The position numbers and the translations under genes were made by a program. The notes under the pieces were generated by a model. That model had not been told where the DNA came from. It was given only the letters and a program-made list of their open reading frames with translations, and searched no databases. Source: Deferribacteres bacterium (GTDB taxonomy: Bacteria > Chrysiogenota > Deferribacteres > Deferribacterales > Geovibrionaceae). Taken from it: 64,000 nucleotides of DNA. Location: NCBI GenBank assembly GCA_023395255.1, contig JAEWZN010000003.1, positions 124,001-188,000 on the forward strand, given 5' to 3'. Shown here piece by piece: positions 1-8,947 of this stretch. Positions within the stretch are counted from its first letter, which is position 1, and each line of letters begins with the position of its first letter.

Positions 1-183
1 GCTGTGGAAAATATGGCTGCCTTCGGCGACAGGGCGGATAAAACCGTATCTTTCATTTTCATCACCAGATGCCTCGAAAGGGCGGCAGACCATGCTGTGA
101 CCATAGCAGAGCATTCATACTACTACGCAACGGGGAAAGTTATTAAAAACGTGCCCGACGGCGAAATAAAAGCAGATAAGTAA
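1..183 (+). CDS. phoU: Phosphate transport system regulator PhoU, C-terminal fragment
   Basis: Only the last 60 codons are in the window; the reading frame enters from the left edge and stops at TAA 181-183. The peptide contains RCLERAADHAVTIAEHSYYY, which matches the conserved metal-binding helix near the end of the second PhoU repeat (E/D-R-x-A-D-H-A-x-N-I-A-E in the family). PhoU proteins are cytoplasmic and restrain the PhoR/PhoB phosphate response and the Pst transporter; a pst operon is therefore expected just upstream, outside the window. The motif match is strong but the fragment is short. Confidence 0.8.
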   Translation, partial: AVENMAAFGDRADKTVSFIFITRCLERAADHAVTIAEHSYYYATGKVIKNVPDGEIKADK

Positions 184-357
184 TCCTGCCCATACCCCCC
201 CATTATATACAGGCGGTGCAGCAATGCCCGCCTTATATTATTCAATACTAAATAAGTCTTGATTATCAATATTTTGCATTAATTTGACATTTCTCTGATA
301 ACTTCCGATCCCATTCATAACATTGTAATAACAAAAGCTGTTACGGAAGGGATATAC

Positions 358-2517
358 ATGAAAAAAGGGATAATCAGAAACCTGAGTCTGAAAGTGAAGA
401 TAAGCGTTATGCTTGTCTGCTCGCTTCTGCTTATTACATTTGTTTCATCTGCGGTGCTGGTTCAGAAGGGGAAGAGGGAACTGGCTGAAAGCAAGGCACA
501 GCAGGCGGAAATTCTTAAAAAAGTGATGTCGGAAAGATTCACCGGGTATCTCGGTTCTGTGGACAGATTTCTGACAGGGTTTGTTAAAAACGGTTATGTA
601 ACGGAAGGGTTCTACAGCATAGCTTCGGCATATTACAAGCTGAACAGGCGTCCCTCCCTCGACCCGGAGCTTATGATTCCGGGGCTTCGGGCATTCTTTG
701 AAAAAACAGGCAATAAGCAGATGATTAGCTGGATGGATAAGGCTGATTTCACCACAGCTTCGGACTTCCGCCAGCTTGTGCTGCAATATACCAACATTGC
801 AGGGCTGGACGAGATGGAAACAATGCAGTTTCCCGTTGAGTTCAACTTTGTGCACTCAATGTATTATGACGGTTTCAGGCTTCTGATGGAGCCATATCAT
901 ATATATTCCATGTACATTATTGACAGTGAAGGGGTTATAGTTTTTTCCTCTGACAAGAACCATGCCTTTGCTACCAACGTTATGACAGGTGTTCACAAGG
1001 ACAGCTTTCTGGGAAAAACCTTCCGTCAGGCGCTTTCCATGTCGGTGACCGAAACACTTCTCACTGATTTTGAAGCATCAGAGATTGACGGGGGCAGACC
1101 TGTGGCGTATATGGCGAGGCATATAAACGCCAACGATGCCCGAATGGGTATAGTGCTGGTTTCTCTGAATCGCGATACTCTTATGTCCCTGCTGCCGGAG
1201 AGGATTGACGAGCACACATATCTGCGTCTTTTTGACAAAACAGGCCTACTTATGAACATGCCTTCAGGTACGGGTGATGCAGAAGCCGGAAATTTTGCCG
1301 CACTACCGCAGCCCTCTCTCACGGAGGAGATAAGAGGCATAGGCAGAAACGGCTACATCTTTTCCAAGGAGAGGGTTGAATTCTTAAGCAAGAGCTTTGA
1401 CATCGTAATCAAGATGGACAGAAGCCAGATGCTGGCGCAGATACACAGCCTCATAGGCGGTGTTTTCTTCTACGCGGGGCTGACATTTATTGTGATACTG
1501 ACTGTTCTTTATCTTATGTTCAACCGAATAGCCTTTAAAAGGCTGGATTTCATAGGAAAAGAGATAAACTCAATAGGCAGCGACCTTTCCAGACGCATCC
1601 CTGTTTTTTATAAGGATGAGATAGCCAATATATCCAATCACATGAACAGCTTTCTGGAGAGGCTGGATGAGCTGGTGACAAAGATTTATGAAATCTCAGT
1701 GCGGACAGAGGCTGATTTCCGGCAGTTTGACAGTAAAAAGACAGAGCTCACTAAAGTTCTGGGCAGACAGGAGGGGAATCTGTCGCTCCTTTTGAGGGAG
1801 ATGGATAAGGTCAAGGCCGCAGGGCTTGAGATGCACCGCAACCTTGATCTGACAAGGCAGGTTACTCAGGAAACTGAGAAACGCACATCCGGCGGACGGC
1901 AGAATATGACTGTTCTCTCCGAACAGATGGAAGGGATAGGAGATTCTGTTGAGCAGCTGGGCGGGAAACTGCTCCGTTTCGGCGAATCTTCCCGCGAGGT
2001 GGGGAGCATTCTCAGCGTTATAGACGATATTACAGATCAGATAAACCTTCTCGCGCTCAATGCCGCAATTGAGGCGGCAAGGGCAGGGGAACACGGCAGA
2101 GGCTTTGCCGTGGTGGCTGATGAGGTGCGCAAGCTGGCGGAAAAAACACGCAATGCCACCAAGAATATAGGCGATATAATAGGCGGGTTCAATGCTGATA
2201 TAACCGGAATCCTCGGTGACATGAGAACCACAGAAGAGAAGGTGGCGGAAGGTGCGGAAGTCATGGCGAAAACAAGGGAGGTCTTTGAAGGGATAGTGAA
2301 ATCAGGCGAGTCTCTGAACTCAACCTTCCTTGCCATGCAGCAGACGCTTAACGAGAGGGACAGGGCAATCGGCAGTGTGAACGAGATGGTGCAGAGCTCC
2401 GGTGCTATGGTGAGCCAGAGCACCGCCACTGTGAACGATCTCCTCGCCATCTTCACCGAAATGAAGGACTCCATGGATCAGCTTCATCAGTCGGTTGAGG
2501 TTTTTATAAGGAAATAG
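358..2517 (+). CDS. Methyl-accepting chemotaxis protein
   Basis: A 719-residue transmembrane chemoreceptor. An N-terminal membrane helix (about residues 13-32) is followed by a periplasmic sensing region of about 330 residues, a second membrane segment (about 365-390), a HAMP domain (about 392-445) and a cytoplasmic coiled-coil signalling domain. The hairpin tip is explicit: [18 protein letters not shown] then [16 protein letters not shown], the CheA/CheW contact region. No CheR-binding pentapeptide is seen at the C-terminus, which ends in VEVFIRK. It appears to be a lone gene. The ligand cannot be read from the sequence; the large periplasmic part suggests a double-Cache-like or helical domain. 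A GGAAGGGA ribosome-binding stretch precedes the ATG. Confidence 0.93.
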   Translation: MKKGIIRNLSLKVKISVMLVCSLLLITFVSSAVLVQKGKRELAESKAQQAEILKKVMSERFTGYLGSVDRFLTGFVKNGYVTEGFYSIASAYYKLNRRPSLDPELMIPGLRAFFEKTGNKQMISWMDKADFTTASDFRQLVLQYTNIAGLDEMETMQFPVEFNFVHSMYYDGFRLLMEPYHIYSMYIIDSEGVIVFSSDKNHAFATNVMTGVHKDSFLGKTFRQALSMSVTETLLTDFEASEIDGGRPVAYMARHINANDARMGIVLVSLNRDTLMSLLPERIDEHTYLRLFDKTGLLMNMPSGTGDAEAGNFAALPQPSLTEEIRGIGRNGYIFSKERVEFLSKSFDIVIKMDRSQMLAQIHSLIGGVFFYAGLTFIVILTVLYLMFNRIAFKRLDFIGKEINSIGSDLSRRIPVFYKDEIANISNHMNSFLERLDELVTKIYEISVRTEADFRQFDSKKTELTKVLGRQEGNLSLLLREMDKVKAAGLEMHRNLDLTRQVTQETEKRTSGGRQNMTVLSEQMEGIGDSVEQLGGKLLRFGESSREVGSILSVIDDITDQINLLALNAAIEAARAGEHGRGFAVVADEVRKLAEKTRNATKNIGDIIGGFNADITGILGDMRTTEEKVAEGAEVMAKTREVFEGIVKSGESLNSTFLAMQQTLNERDRAIGSVNEMVQSSGAMVSQSTATVNDLLAIFTEMKDSMDQLHQSVEVFIRK

Positions 2518-2600
2518 AGTTGAAAAGGGGGCAACAGCAATGACTTCTTCTTTTGTAAAGGGGAACCTGACGGGGATTTCTCCTTTCGGGGCTGTTTTGC

Positions 2601-2680
2601 GTCATTGCGAACCCTGAAAGGGTGAAGCAATCTCTATGTATATTTAGAGACTGCTTCGTCGCTTCGCTCCTCGCAGTGAC
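2601..2680. repeat. Imperfect inverted repeat, REP-like intergenic element
   Basis: The left arm at 2601-2636 begins GTCATTGCGA and ends GAAGCAATCTCTA. The right arm at 2645-2680, read in reverse complement, begins GTCACTGCGAGGAGCGAAGC and ends GAAGCAGTCTCTA. The arms are separated by only 8 bases, so a long hairpin is possible. Elements with the GTCATTGCGAGGAGCGAAGC core are widespread intergenic repeats in many bacterial genomes. A degenerate half copy occurs at 25253-25279 in this window. Confidence 0.7.
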
Positions 2681-2701
2681 ACGGTAATACGTTATCCTGT
2701 A

Positions 2702-2783
2702 AGTTTGATGTACACGCTCGCACCGAACACAGTTCAGCTTCGCTTTGCACGGCCAAGCCCTGCCGCAGCATCAACATTAAACT
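2702..2783. repeat. Second intergenic self-complementary block
   Basis: AGTTTGATGT at 2702-2711 pairs with ACATTAAACT at 2774-2783 (9 of 10 positions, the exception being a G-T). The interior is GC-rich (about 2712-2773) with several GCTTCGC- and GGCC-like short palindromes, unlike flanking AT-rich DNA. It may be a decayed repeat unit adjoining the element at 2601-2680, or a structured RNA. No coding potential is apparent. Confidence 0.35.
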
Positions 2784-2831
2784 CTATAAAACCAAGCAGC
2801 TATTGTGTTATTGAAGAACTGAGAAACATCT

Positions 2832-3131
2832 TCACCAGAAATAATGCAGAACCCAGTCCAGCCGTCCGCGCTTAATGTGCCAGATGCCGCTGAACTTCAT
2901 CACTTCCCGTATCTTGCTGCGCATTTCCGGCTTATAGCAGTGAATTGTGCAGTCCTTACACTTGGGCTTAGGGTCAAGGGGGCATTTCTCATTCCGTTTG
3001 AGCGCATAGGCAAGAAGCTCCGCACACTCAGGGCAAAGCTCCTTTCCTGCGCCGTGGTTCTCACGGCAGAACACGCCTATGAAACGGCGTAATATCTTTT
3101 CATCCTTAATTATCCGCTTTTCCTTCTTCAT
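2832..3131 (-). CDS. YgbA-family nitrous oxide-stimulated promoter protein
   Basis: A 99-residue cysteine-rich cytoplasmic protein. The order CPECAELLAYA, then KCPLDPKPKCKDCTIHCYKP, then IREVMKFSGIW is the signature of the YgbA_NO family (nitrous oxide-stimulated promoter). In enterobacteria the family member is controlled by the NO sensor NsrR and supports recovery from nitrosative stress; the molecular role is unknown. The six clustered cysteines suggest metal binding. A TTGAC-N4-CTCAA dyad lies about 40 bases upstream of the start (3168-3181), consistent with a Crp/FNR-type NO-responsive activator. No good Shine-Dalgarno is visible before this ATG. Confidence 0.85.
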   Translation of the reverse strand: MKKEKRIIKDEKILRRFIGVFCRENHGAGKELCPECAELLAYALKRNEKCPLDPKPKCKDCTIHCYKPEMRSKIREVMKFSGIWHIKRGRLDWVLHYFW

Positions 3132-3167
3132 AGTGTATATAATAATATATTCCCGCCGGATTGAACA

Positions 3168-3181
3168 TTGACTTCCCTCAA
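3168..3181 (-). promoter_or_regulatory. Crp/FNR-type (Dnr/HcpR-like) dyad upstream of the ygbA-type gene
   Basis: On the plus strand the 14-mer is TTGAC-TTCC-CTCAA, one mismatch from the TTGAC-N4-GTCAA dyad recognised by Dnr/NnrR/HcpR-type regulators. It lies 37-50 bases upstream of the start of the minus-strand YgbA-family gene. A similar dyad precedes the hemerythrin/PAS gene at 10405-10418. Regulator identity is inferred. Confidence 0.4.
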
Positions 3182-3260
3182 TTTTTATACCGTCATTTTT
3201 TAATTTCCCATAAATATTTTCCCCGTTTTCAAAAACAAAGTGTCCTGATACAATATCCTT

Positions 3261-3872
3261 ATGACAATACCGTATATTCTGGACATGATAGGAACAGTCG
3301 CCTTCGCCGTCAGCGGCGCTCTGGTGGGTGTGCGTAAAGAGATGGATTTCTACGGGGTGACCTTCCTCGCCCTTGTGACCGCTGTCGGGGGCGGAACCAC
3401 CCGTGATATAATGGTGGGTAAAATTCCGCCTATCATCTTCGCAGATTATAATTACCTGATAGTTTCAGTAATTATGTCATTTGCAGTGTTTTTTTATCAT
3501 AAGCATTTTGAGAGCAAGATGCACCTCTTCCTCACTATGGATGCTCTGGGTCTGGGCGTGTTTACTGTGACCGGTGTTTCGGTGGGTCTGGCTTATGATG
3601 TGGGCTGGGCGGGTGCTGTAATGCTTGCGGTTATCACAGGAACCTTCGGCGGAATGTTCCGGGACATACTCTCAAAGGAGATACCCCTTGTTCTCCAGAA
3701 GGAGATTTACGCCAGTGCGGCTATGCTCGGCGGAATAATCTATTGCCTGTGTCATTATGCCGGAGTGAACAAAAGCGTCAGCTTCATTCTGGTCACATCG
3801 TTTGTTTTCACTTTGAGAATGATTTCCCTCCGCAAAAAGTGGGGTCTGCCTGTGGTGAAGATCAAACAATAA
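3261..3872 (+). CDS. UPF0126 / TRIC-type membrane channel family protein
   Basis: A 203-residue inner-membrane protein with about six to seven hydrophobic segments. It shows the two internally related glycine-rich repeats typical of UPF0126 (YadS/YicG; trimeric intracellular cation channel-like): AVSGALVGVRKEMDFYGV with AVGGGTTRDI in the first half, and FTVTGVSVGLA with GTFGGMFRDIL in the second. Bacterial members form homotrimeric K+-permeable channels; their physiological role is poorly defined. The gene seems monocistronic, divergent from the ygbA-type gene (about 129 bases) and followed by kor genes after 55 bases. Confidence 0.88.
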   Translation: MTIPYILDMIGTVAFAVSGALVGVRKEMDFYGVTFLALVTAVGGGTTRDIMVGKIPPIIFADYNYLIVSVIMSFAVFFYHKHFESKMHLFLTMDALGLGVFTVTGVSVGLAYDVGWAGAVMLAVITGTFGGMFRDILSKEIPLVLQKEIYASAAMLGGIIYCLCHYAGVNKSVSFILVTSFVFTLRMISLRKKWGLPVVKIKQ

Positions 3873-3927
3873 ATTTTATGTTATAATATCCAATGGGTAA
3901 GCAAATCAAAACAAATAAGGAGAGGCC

Positions 3928-5616
3928 ATGAGTTCTGTTTACGTCTGGAAAATCGGCGGTCCTGCCGGATTCGGCATTATGACTACCGGACCAATGTTCG
4001 CCAAAGTCCTCAAGGCGAGCGGATACCATGTACATGGTTACCCTGAGTACCCTTCGCTTGTGAGAGGCGGCTACAACTGCTACCAGATTGCGTTCGGTGA
4101 CACTGAGGTTACTGCTCCCTACAAAAAGATCGATATGTACGTTGCGCTTTCCGATGAATGCTTCAACAGGGAAAAGTTTGAGGAAAGCACTTATGTTATA
4201 GGCGATTTCGCCAATCTGAAAAATGCCGGAGACATTAAAGCCAAAAAGATTGATGTTCCGCTCATGGGTATAGTGAAGGAACTTGAAGGGCCGGACATAA
4301 TGCGGAATTCCGTGGCACTCGGTGCGGCTGCGGCACTTCTCGGTCTTGACTTTGCCCTGCTTGAGAAAAACCTCATGGCGGCTTACAAGGAAAAAGTGGC
4401 AAAAATAAATACCGAGGCGGCGAAAAAGGGTTACGAATCTGTTAAGGAGCGTTATTCCGTTGTCTGTAAACCCGCCCCGGACAAATGCGCATCCGCGCTC
4501 TACGTCACAGGGAACGAGGCGACTTCAATCGGCGCAATTGCAGGCGGGCTGACATTTTTCAGCACATACCCCATGACCCCCGCATCGTCTATCCTTCACT
4601 ATCTTGCTAAATGCACCAGAGAGCACGGCCTCGTGGTTAAGCATACGGAAGATGAGATAGCGGGCATAAATATGGCGGTCGGTGCGGCTTTCGCTGGTGC
4701 AAGAGCCATGACAGGCACTGCGGGCGGCGGTTTCAGCCTCATGAACGAAGGGCTGGGGCTGGCGGCTATAACTGAGGTTCCCATCGTTCTCGCTGTTTCA
4801 CAGAGACCGGGCCCCGCAACAGGCATGGCCACATGGACGGAGCAGGGTGACCTGAAATACGTCATAAACTCCTCTCAGAGTGAGTTTATCAGGGCTGTTT
4901 ACTCCCCCGGCAGTGTGGAGGAGTGTTATAAGTTCACATTCGATGCGCTGAACCTTGCGGAAAAATATCACATTCCGGTTTTTGTGCTTCTTGATAAATT
5001 CCTTTCCGAGTCCCACTTCATGGCGGAGAAAATGCCTGAAACAGGTGATGTAGAAAGGGGCTATCTCTTTGAAGGGAATGAAGAAGAGCCTATGGCTTAC
5101 TTCAACCGATTCACCGAAAAGAAAGACGGCGTTGGTGTTCGTGTTATCCCCGGAACAAAGGGCGGGCTTTACATAGCCAGCAGCAACGAGCATACGGACG
5201 AGGGCTTCGTGAGCGACAAGGCGGATGTGCGCAAGCGTCAGGTGGAAAGACGCTACCGCAAGCTTCAGCCCCTTATTGATGATATGCCGCACCCTGAGCT
5301 TTTCGGCAAAAAGGACGCACCGCTTACCTTCGTCTGCTTCGGTTCGGTGAAGATGATGCTCCTTGAGGCCATGAAACATACTGACAAATTCAATTTCATA
5401 CATTTCCCCGCTGTAAACCCCCTTAACTGGGAAAAGGTTAAGAAAATGCTTGAGGGCAGAAACCTCTGCGTTATGGAAAACAACTATACCGCTCAGCTCA
5501 GGGGCATAATCGCCGAGAATACCGGCATAATTATTGAGAAAACATTCCTCAAGTATGACGGCAGACCGTTTTTCAATGAAGAGATTGTGAGCTTTGCAGA
5601 GGAGGCGGCGAAATGA
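3928..5616 (+). CDS. korA: 2-oxoacid:acceptor oxidoreductase, fused gamma-alpha subunit
   Basis: 562 residues. The N-terminal part (about 1-185; GGPAGFGIMTTGPMFAKVL, then YPEYPSLVRGGYNCYQI) is the gamma domain. The rest (TGNEATSIGAIAGGL, STYPMTPASSILHYLA, GTAGGGFSLM) is the alpha domain that helps bind thiamine diphosphate. With the next gene it forms a two-subunit ferredoxin-type oxidoreductase that converts a 2-oxoacid and CoA to acyl-CoA and CO2 in the cytoplasm. The length and fusion order match 2-oxoglutarate (KorA) types, but substrate cannot be read from motifs, so pyruvate or branched-chain acids remain possible. AAGGAGAGG precedes the ATG and the gene overlaps korB by four bases (ATGA). 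Confidence 0.88.
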   Translation: MSSVYVWKIGGPAGFGIMTTGPMFAKVLKASGYHVHGYPEYPSLVRGGYNCYQIAFGDTEVTAPYKKIDMYVALSDECFNREKFEESTYVIGDFANLKNAGDIKAKKIDVPLMGIVKELEGPDIMRNSVALGAAAALLGLDFALLEKNLMAAYKEKVAKINTEAAKKGYESVKERYSVVCKPAPDKCASALYVTGNEATSIGAIAGGLTFFSTYPMTPASSILHYLAKCTREHGLVVKHTEDEIAGINMAVGAAFAGARAMTGTAGGGFSLMNEGLGLAAITEVPIVLAVSQRPGPATGMATWTEQGDLKYVINSSQSEFIRAVYSPGSVEECYKFTFDALNLAEKYHIPVFVLLDKFLSESHFMAEKMPETGDVERGYLFEGNEEEPMAYFNRFTEKKDGVGVRVIPGTKGGLYIASSNEHTDEGFVSDKADVRKRQVERRYRKLQPLIDDMPHPELFGKKDAPLTFVCFGSVKMMLLEAMKHTDKFNFIHFPAVNPLNWEKVKKMLEGRNLCVMENNYTAQLRGIIAENTGIIIEKTFLKYDGRPFFNEEIVSFAEEAAK

Positions 5617-6446
5617 AAGCACTGGATTACAACACAACGCAAAAACCCGTATGGTGTCCCGGCTGCGGAAACTTCGCCATCTGGAACGGTATAAAGAAAG
5701 CCCTCGCAGAAGCCGGAATCGAGCCGCATAAGCTTGCGCTTGTCTCAGGCATAGGCTGTTCAGGCAAAATGATAAACCATGTCCGTGCTTACGGTTTTCA
5801 CGGTCTGCATGGCAGAACAATGCCTGTTGCCACGGGGATAAGGCTTGCAAACCCTGAGATGAAGGTTCTGGTAAACGGCGGCGACGGGGACGGCTACGGC
5901 ATGGGTGTGGGTCATTTTGTTCACGCAATGCGCCGCAATGTCGACCTCACCTATATTGTGCATAATAACAAGGTGTACGGCCTCACAACCGGACAGGCTT
6001 CCCCCACCAATGAGATAGGCTCACCGAGCAAATCCACCCCGTTCGGCGTTGTGGATGAACCGCTGAACCCCATCGCAATAGCCATCGAAGCCGGAGCGAC
6101 TTATGTTGCCAGAGGCTTTTCAGGCGATTCGGAGCAGCTTGCGGAACTTATACTCGGCGGACTGAACCACAACGGCTTTGCGCTGATAGATGTTTTTCAG
6201 CCATGCGTGACCTTCGGCGGAAAATACCAGTATGAGTATTATCAGGAAAGGGTCAGCAGAATTGAGAACCACGATGTGACTGACGCTGACGCGGCTCTTG
6301 CCCTCTCCAAAACAAAGGATAAGCTCCCCATAGGGGTTTTTTACAAGGTTGAGGGGCGGCCTTCCTACAATGAGATGCACCCCGAAATTGAAAAGGCGCA
6401 GGTTCGCAAAAGGGATGTGACGGCTCTTCTCGAAGAGCTTGTCTGA
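5613..6446 (+). CDS. korB: 2-oxoacid:acceptor oxidoreductase, beta subunit (TPP-binding)
   Basis: 277 residues. WCPGCGNFAIWNGI near the N-terminus and the thiamine-diphosphate/Mg motif GGDGDGYGMGVGHFVHA followed by NNKVYGLTTGQASPTN are diagnostic of the beta subunit. The small size matches the KorB/PorB type; the subunit carries TPP and one 4Fe-4S cluster. The start overlaps the upstream stop (ATGA), so the two subunits are translationally coupled. A strong terminator follows, so this is a two-gene operon with electrons presumably passed to a ferredoxin encoded elsewhere. Confidence 0.9.
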   Translation: MKALDYNTTQKPVWCPGCGNFAIWNGIKKALAEAGIEPHKLALVSGIGCSGKMINHVRAYGFHGLHGRTMPVATGIRLANPEMKVLVNGGDGDGYGMGVGHFVHAMRRNVDLTYIVHNNKVYGLTTGQASPTNEIGSPSKSTPFGVVDEPLNPIAIAIEAGATYVARGFSGDSEQLAELILGGLNHNGFALIDVFQPCVTFGGKYQYEYYQERVSRIENHDVTDADAALALSKTKDKLPIGVFYKVEGRPSYNEMHPEIEKAQVRKRDVTALLEELV

Positions 6447-6459
6447 TAAGGAATATATA

Positions 6460-6492
6460 AGGCGGAGGCAGGGTGCTTCCGCCTCTTTTTTT
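6460..6492 (+). terminator. Rho-independent terminator of korAB
   Basis: AGGCGGAGGC (6460-6469), loop AGGGT, GCTTCCGCCT (6475-6484) forms a 10-bp stem with one G-T pair, followed after one C by seven T residues (6486-6492). It lies 14 bases after the korB stop. Confidence 0.88.
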
Positions 6493-6543
6493 ATCTATTG
6501 ACAGAGATAAACGGGAATAGTATAGTTCCCTTCCTTAAATAAT

Positions 6544-6617
6544 CGGGGAATAGCGCAGTTTGGTAGCGTACCTGTCTTGGGCACAGGGGGTCGCAGGTTC
6601 GAATCCTGTTTCCCCGA
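6544..6617 (+). tRNA. tRNA-Pro, anticodon TGG
   Basis: A 74-base cloverleaf. Acceptor arm CGGGGAA (6544-6550) pairs perfectly with TTCCCCG (6610-6616), discriminator A at 6617. The anticodon loop CTTGGGC between CCTGT and ACAGG gives anticodon TGG. The T arm contains GGTTCGAATCC. CCA is not encoded. The C1-G72 pair and GG at 35-36 are typical of bacterial tRNA-Pro. Confidence 0.95.
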
Positions 6618-6773
6618 TTTTTTCTTTATTCTTATCAATTAGTTATGGCTGTGATTTTATTTGGCACACTTTCAAAGAAATATGCGTCTTTTTTATCCGA
6701 CAGTTTCTTCTGGATATTTCAAAGCTCTTTACATACATACTTTGCAGTATTATTTTTTGATATTTATATATAC

Positions 6774-7631
6774 CTAACCGTCATTACTATCTTTATCTTC
6801 AATGATATTGGTCAAAATCTCTGAAAAATCTATAGCATTTTTATCTGTGATAACTGACTTGCCCGTATCTGCCTCAATTTCTTTCCGTGCGTTTCCTGCT
6901 ATGTTTCCCCCACGTTTAGCAACATTTTTGTTTTCCTCAAAAGTTTTCGGTTTCGTTGTTTTAGAAATTTCTGTTGTGGTTGCTTCTGCAAGCATGTTAA
7001 GAACCAGTTCTAAAGTCGACATATTATCACGAAGATTTTCTTTTTTTAATCCCTTTAATCTCTTATATTGCCGAGTTGATAAGCCTGACCAAGCCTTTGT
7101 AATTTCATCAGTGGGGATAGCGTACTCAATGCCCTGCTGGATGCGACGTTCTCCCCATTCATCGGTTAATTCCTTGCGTACTTGTATCGACTGTAGACGC
7201 TGGTTAATCCATTCTTTTGTATAACCTTTTTTCAAATATGTAGCGAGTGCACGATCAATGGACAGCTCCGGATCAACGGTTTCATTAATCCGTTCACTTC
7301 CAACTGACGCAAGCCAACGTTTGAAGGGTTCTGCTTTTGGAGATGGGATAGACTGAATTATACGTAGTAGCTGTTCTGTATTTGCAACATCGGTAAATCG
7401 TTTTTTTCCGTCTGAAGAGGTCATTTTCAACTGTACGATTTTTTCGTACAGTTGGCTGCCTTCTGTTTTCAGCTTGCGTTTCAAGTCACTCCAGTAGCGC
7501 CGAGGATTATCAGTGCCAGTGAGGATTTCAACTACATCAATAACTGAAAACAGCCATTCCTCTTCCTCTTCATTCCAAGCTGTTCTGATACGTTTATCTT
7601 CAAATAATTGAATTTTGTTGTCATTACTCAT
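6774..7631 (-). CDS. Bro-N domain phage antirepressor-like protein
   Basis: 285 residues. The N-terminal about 105 residues (KIQLFEDKRIRTAWNEEEEE, WLFSVIDVVEILTGTDNPRR, YWSDLKRKL, then KKRFTDVANTEQLLRIIQSI) match the BRO-N/antirepressor domain of phages and DinD-like proteins. The middle part (YLKKGYTKEWINQRLQSIQV, RKELTDEWGERRI, YAIPTDEITKAWSG) resembles the damage-inducible or conserved extension seen in such proteins. The gene is more AT-rich than its neighbours, stands alone, and points towards the 3' end of tRNA-Pro, a common integration target. This suggests a remnant of an integrated element; no integrase or direct repeat of the tRNA end is visible nearby. Confidence 0.78.
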   Translation of the reverse strand: MSNDNKIQLFEDKRIRTAWNEEEEEWLFSVIDVVEILTGTDNPRRYWSDLKRKLKTEGSQLYEKIVQLKMTSSDGKKRFTDVANTEQLLRIIQSIPSPKAEPFKRWLASVGSERINETVDPELSIDRALATYLKKGYTKEWINQRLQSIQVRKELTDEWGERRIQQGIEYAIPTDEITKAWSGLSTRQYKRLKGLKKENLRDNMSTLELVLNMLAEATTTEISKTTKPKTFEENKNVAKRGGNIAGNARKEIEADTGKSVITDKNAIDFSEILTNIIEDKDSNDG

Positions 7632-7838
7632 AAAACTTTCCTTAAAACCAGTTTAGCAAGAACGCAGATCTGCGATCAGTTTAATTGGTTCTCACTTTAA
7701 CCTTGAACCTGATGAAGAGAACTAACAGTTTGCTAAAGAACCCTTTCAGATAGATTATATCAAACATCCAAAGAAGACGCAAAGCACCAGTAAACTGGAA
7801 TAACTTATCCTATGGCTTCTTTTCTTTTAGTCTCCGCC

Positions 7839-8852
7839 TCAAAACTGCACGGAGACGCTCAGCGCGCCGAAGTCCTGTCTGTCGGCGGGCTGGGTTTTGA
7901 ATTCACGTGTGCGCAGAACCTTGGTGTATGCCAGCCGCACATTGCCTTTACTGACTACGACACCCATCTGAAGATCGCCCACAAAACGTTCCTTGTCCAC
8001 ACTGCGGCTGTCGGTAAAGCTGTTGCCGTCTAAAAATATATTACGGGCAACGTATCTGCCTTCGATACCTGCGAAAAGATACCAGCTCAGGTGTTTCTGC
8101 GGGATAAAGAAGCCGGAGCCGGGCAGGCTGGGCTGGATTCTGGGCGGGCCGTAGTCAACCGGAAGTCCTTCCCCGTAGCGCAGGGTTATCCCCGTGTTTG
8201 CGTATGTAAAAACATTGCCTAATGCGCCGCCTGCGTGGGGTGTGATGTCAAACGGCACTCCGAGAAACGATTCTGAAACATAGCTTCGCCAGCTTCTCTG
8301 ATAAGTGAGGATAAATCCCGGCTCATTCTTTAACTGTGCGTCCCAGCCCTGCGGTATGTCAATGCCTCTGACCTTGTGGACAAACTTCTGCGTCTGTTCC
8401 GCAAGGGATGCCGGACCCACAACGCCGAGGGTAAACTCTATCTGGTCAAGCTGACGTCCGTTTTCCGCTATTAAGCCCACGGAGCCGTAAAGCCAGCCTG
8501 CATAGGGGTGGTCATCGGAAGGCGGATTTTTCATCTCCGTTTCCTTCGGAGTGTACATATTCTGCCCTATTGCGTAGTTTGTCCGCACGGAGGCGTTATC
8601 CGGAAAGAAGGGGAAGAGGCGGGCGGCGTTCAGCGCCCATTCAGGTCTTTTGTCCGCCGCGGTAGTCCATGAGGCGCGCACGCCGTTTGTATAATACTGG
8701 TCGCTGTAGAAAATATCGTTTTCTATGACAAAGCTCAGTGTGCCGTTCGGGCCGTCCGGCCATGCGGAGGCTTTCTGCGGGGCGGCAGTCAGCAGGAGAG
8801 CCGCCATAAAAGCCGCCGTGTATTTTAACAAAGCCCCGGTTGTTTTCCCCAT
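7839..8852 (-). CDS. LpxR-type lipid A deacylase family outer-membrane protein (DUF2219)
   Basis: 337 residues from ATG 8852, which has AGGG about 8 bases upstream; an in-frame GTG at 8861 is less likely. A signal peptide is visible (MGKTTGALLKYTAAFMAALL, cleavage near KASA/WPD). The mature N-terminus GTLSFVIENDIFYSDQYYTN is the hallmark of the LpxR/DUF2219 beta-barrel family, including the Asn-Asp pair near the active site. The C-terminus VSVQF is a typical barrel end. LpxR removes the 3'-acyloxyacyl chain of lipid A in the outer membrane. Later conserved blocks are present (HPYAGWLYGSVGL; PQGWDAQLKNEPGF). Catalytic competence was not verified residue by residue. It appears monocistronic. 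Confidence 0.82.
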   Translation of the reverse strand: MGKTTGALLKYTAAFMAALLLTAAPQKASAWPDGPNGTLSFVIENDIFYSDQYYTNGVRASWTTAADKRPEWALNAARLFPFFPDNASVRTNYAIGQNMYTPKETEMKNPPSDDHPYAGWLYGSVGLIAENGRQLDQIEFTLGVVGPASLAEQTQKFVHKVRGIDIPQGWDAQLKNEPGFILTYQRSWRSYVSESFLGVPFDITPHAGGALGNVFTYANTGITLRYGEGLPVDYGPPRIQPSLPGSGFFIPQKHLSWYLFAGIEGRYVARNIFLDGNSFTDSRSVDKERFVGDLQMGVVVSKGNVRLAYTKVLRTREFKTQPADRQDFGALSVSVQF

Positions 8853-8947
8853 GCCGCACACCCTGATAATCCGTGATAGTATGGTTTACTATACTCTTTT
8901 AAATGACTGATTATCAAGGCAATAAGCTTAAAGGGAAAAAGCTGTTG

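Larger units (their letters stand above)
2518..2831. other. Gap of about 314 bases with two structured repeat-like elements
   Basis: No convincing gene lies between the chemoreceptor and the convergent ygbA-type gene. The stretch holds a 36-base imperfect inverted repeat (2601-2680, listed separately) and a second self-complementary block at about 2702-2783. Just after the chemoreceptor stop a weak hairpin can be drawn (AAAGGGGAA about 2557-2565 with TTCTCCTTT), but it lacks a following T-run, so it is not called as a terminator. Confidence 0.5.

Noticed and set aside
259..269. TTGATTATCAA as a possible FNR site before the first chemoreceptor
   Set aside because: The half-sites are separated by one base, not the four that FNR requires.
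4798..5928. A 376-codon open frame on the minus strand
   Set aside because: It lies antisense to korA and korB, whose motifs are unmistakable. Its translation has no recognisable domain and looks like a shadow of the coding strand.
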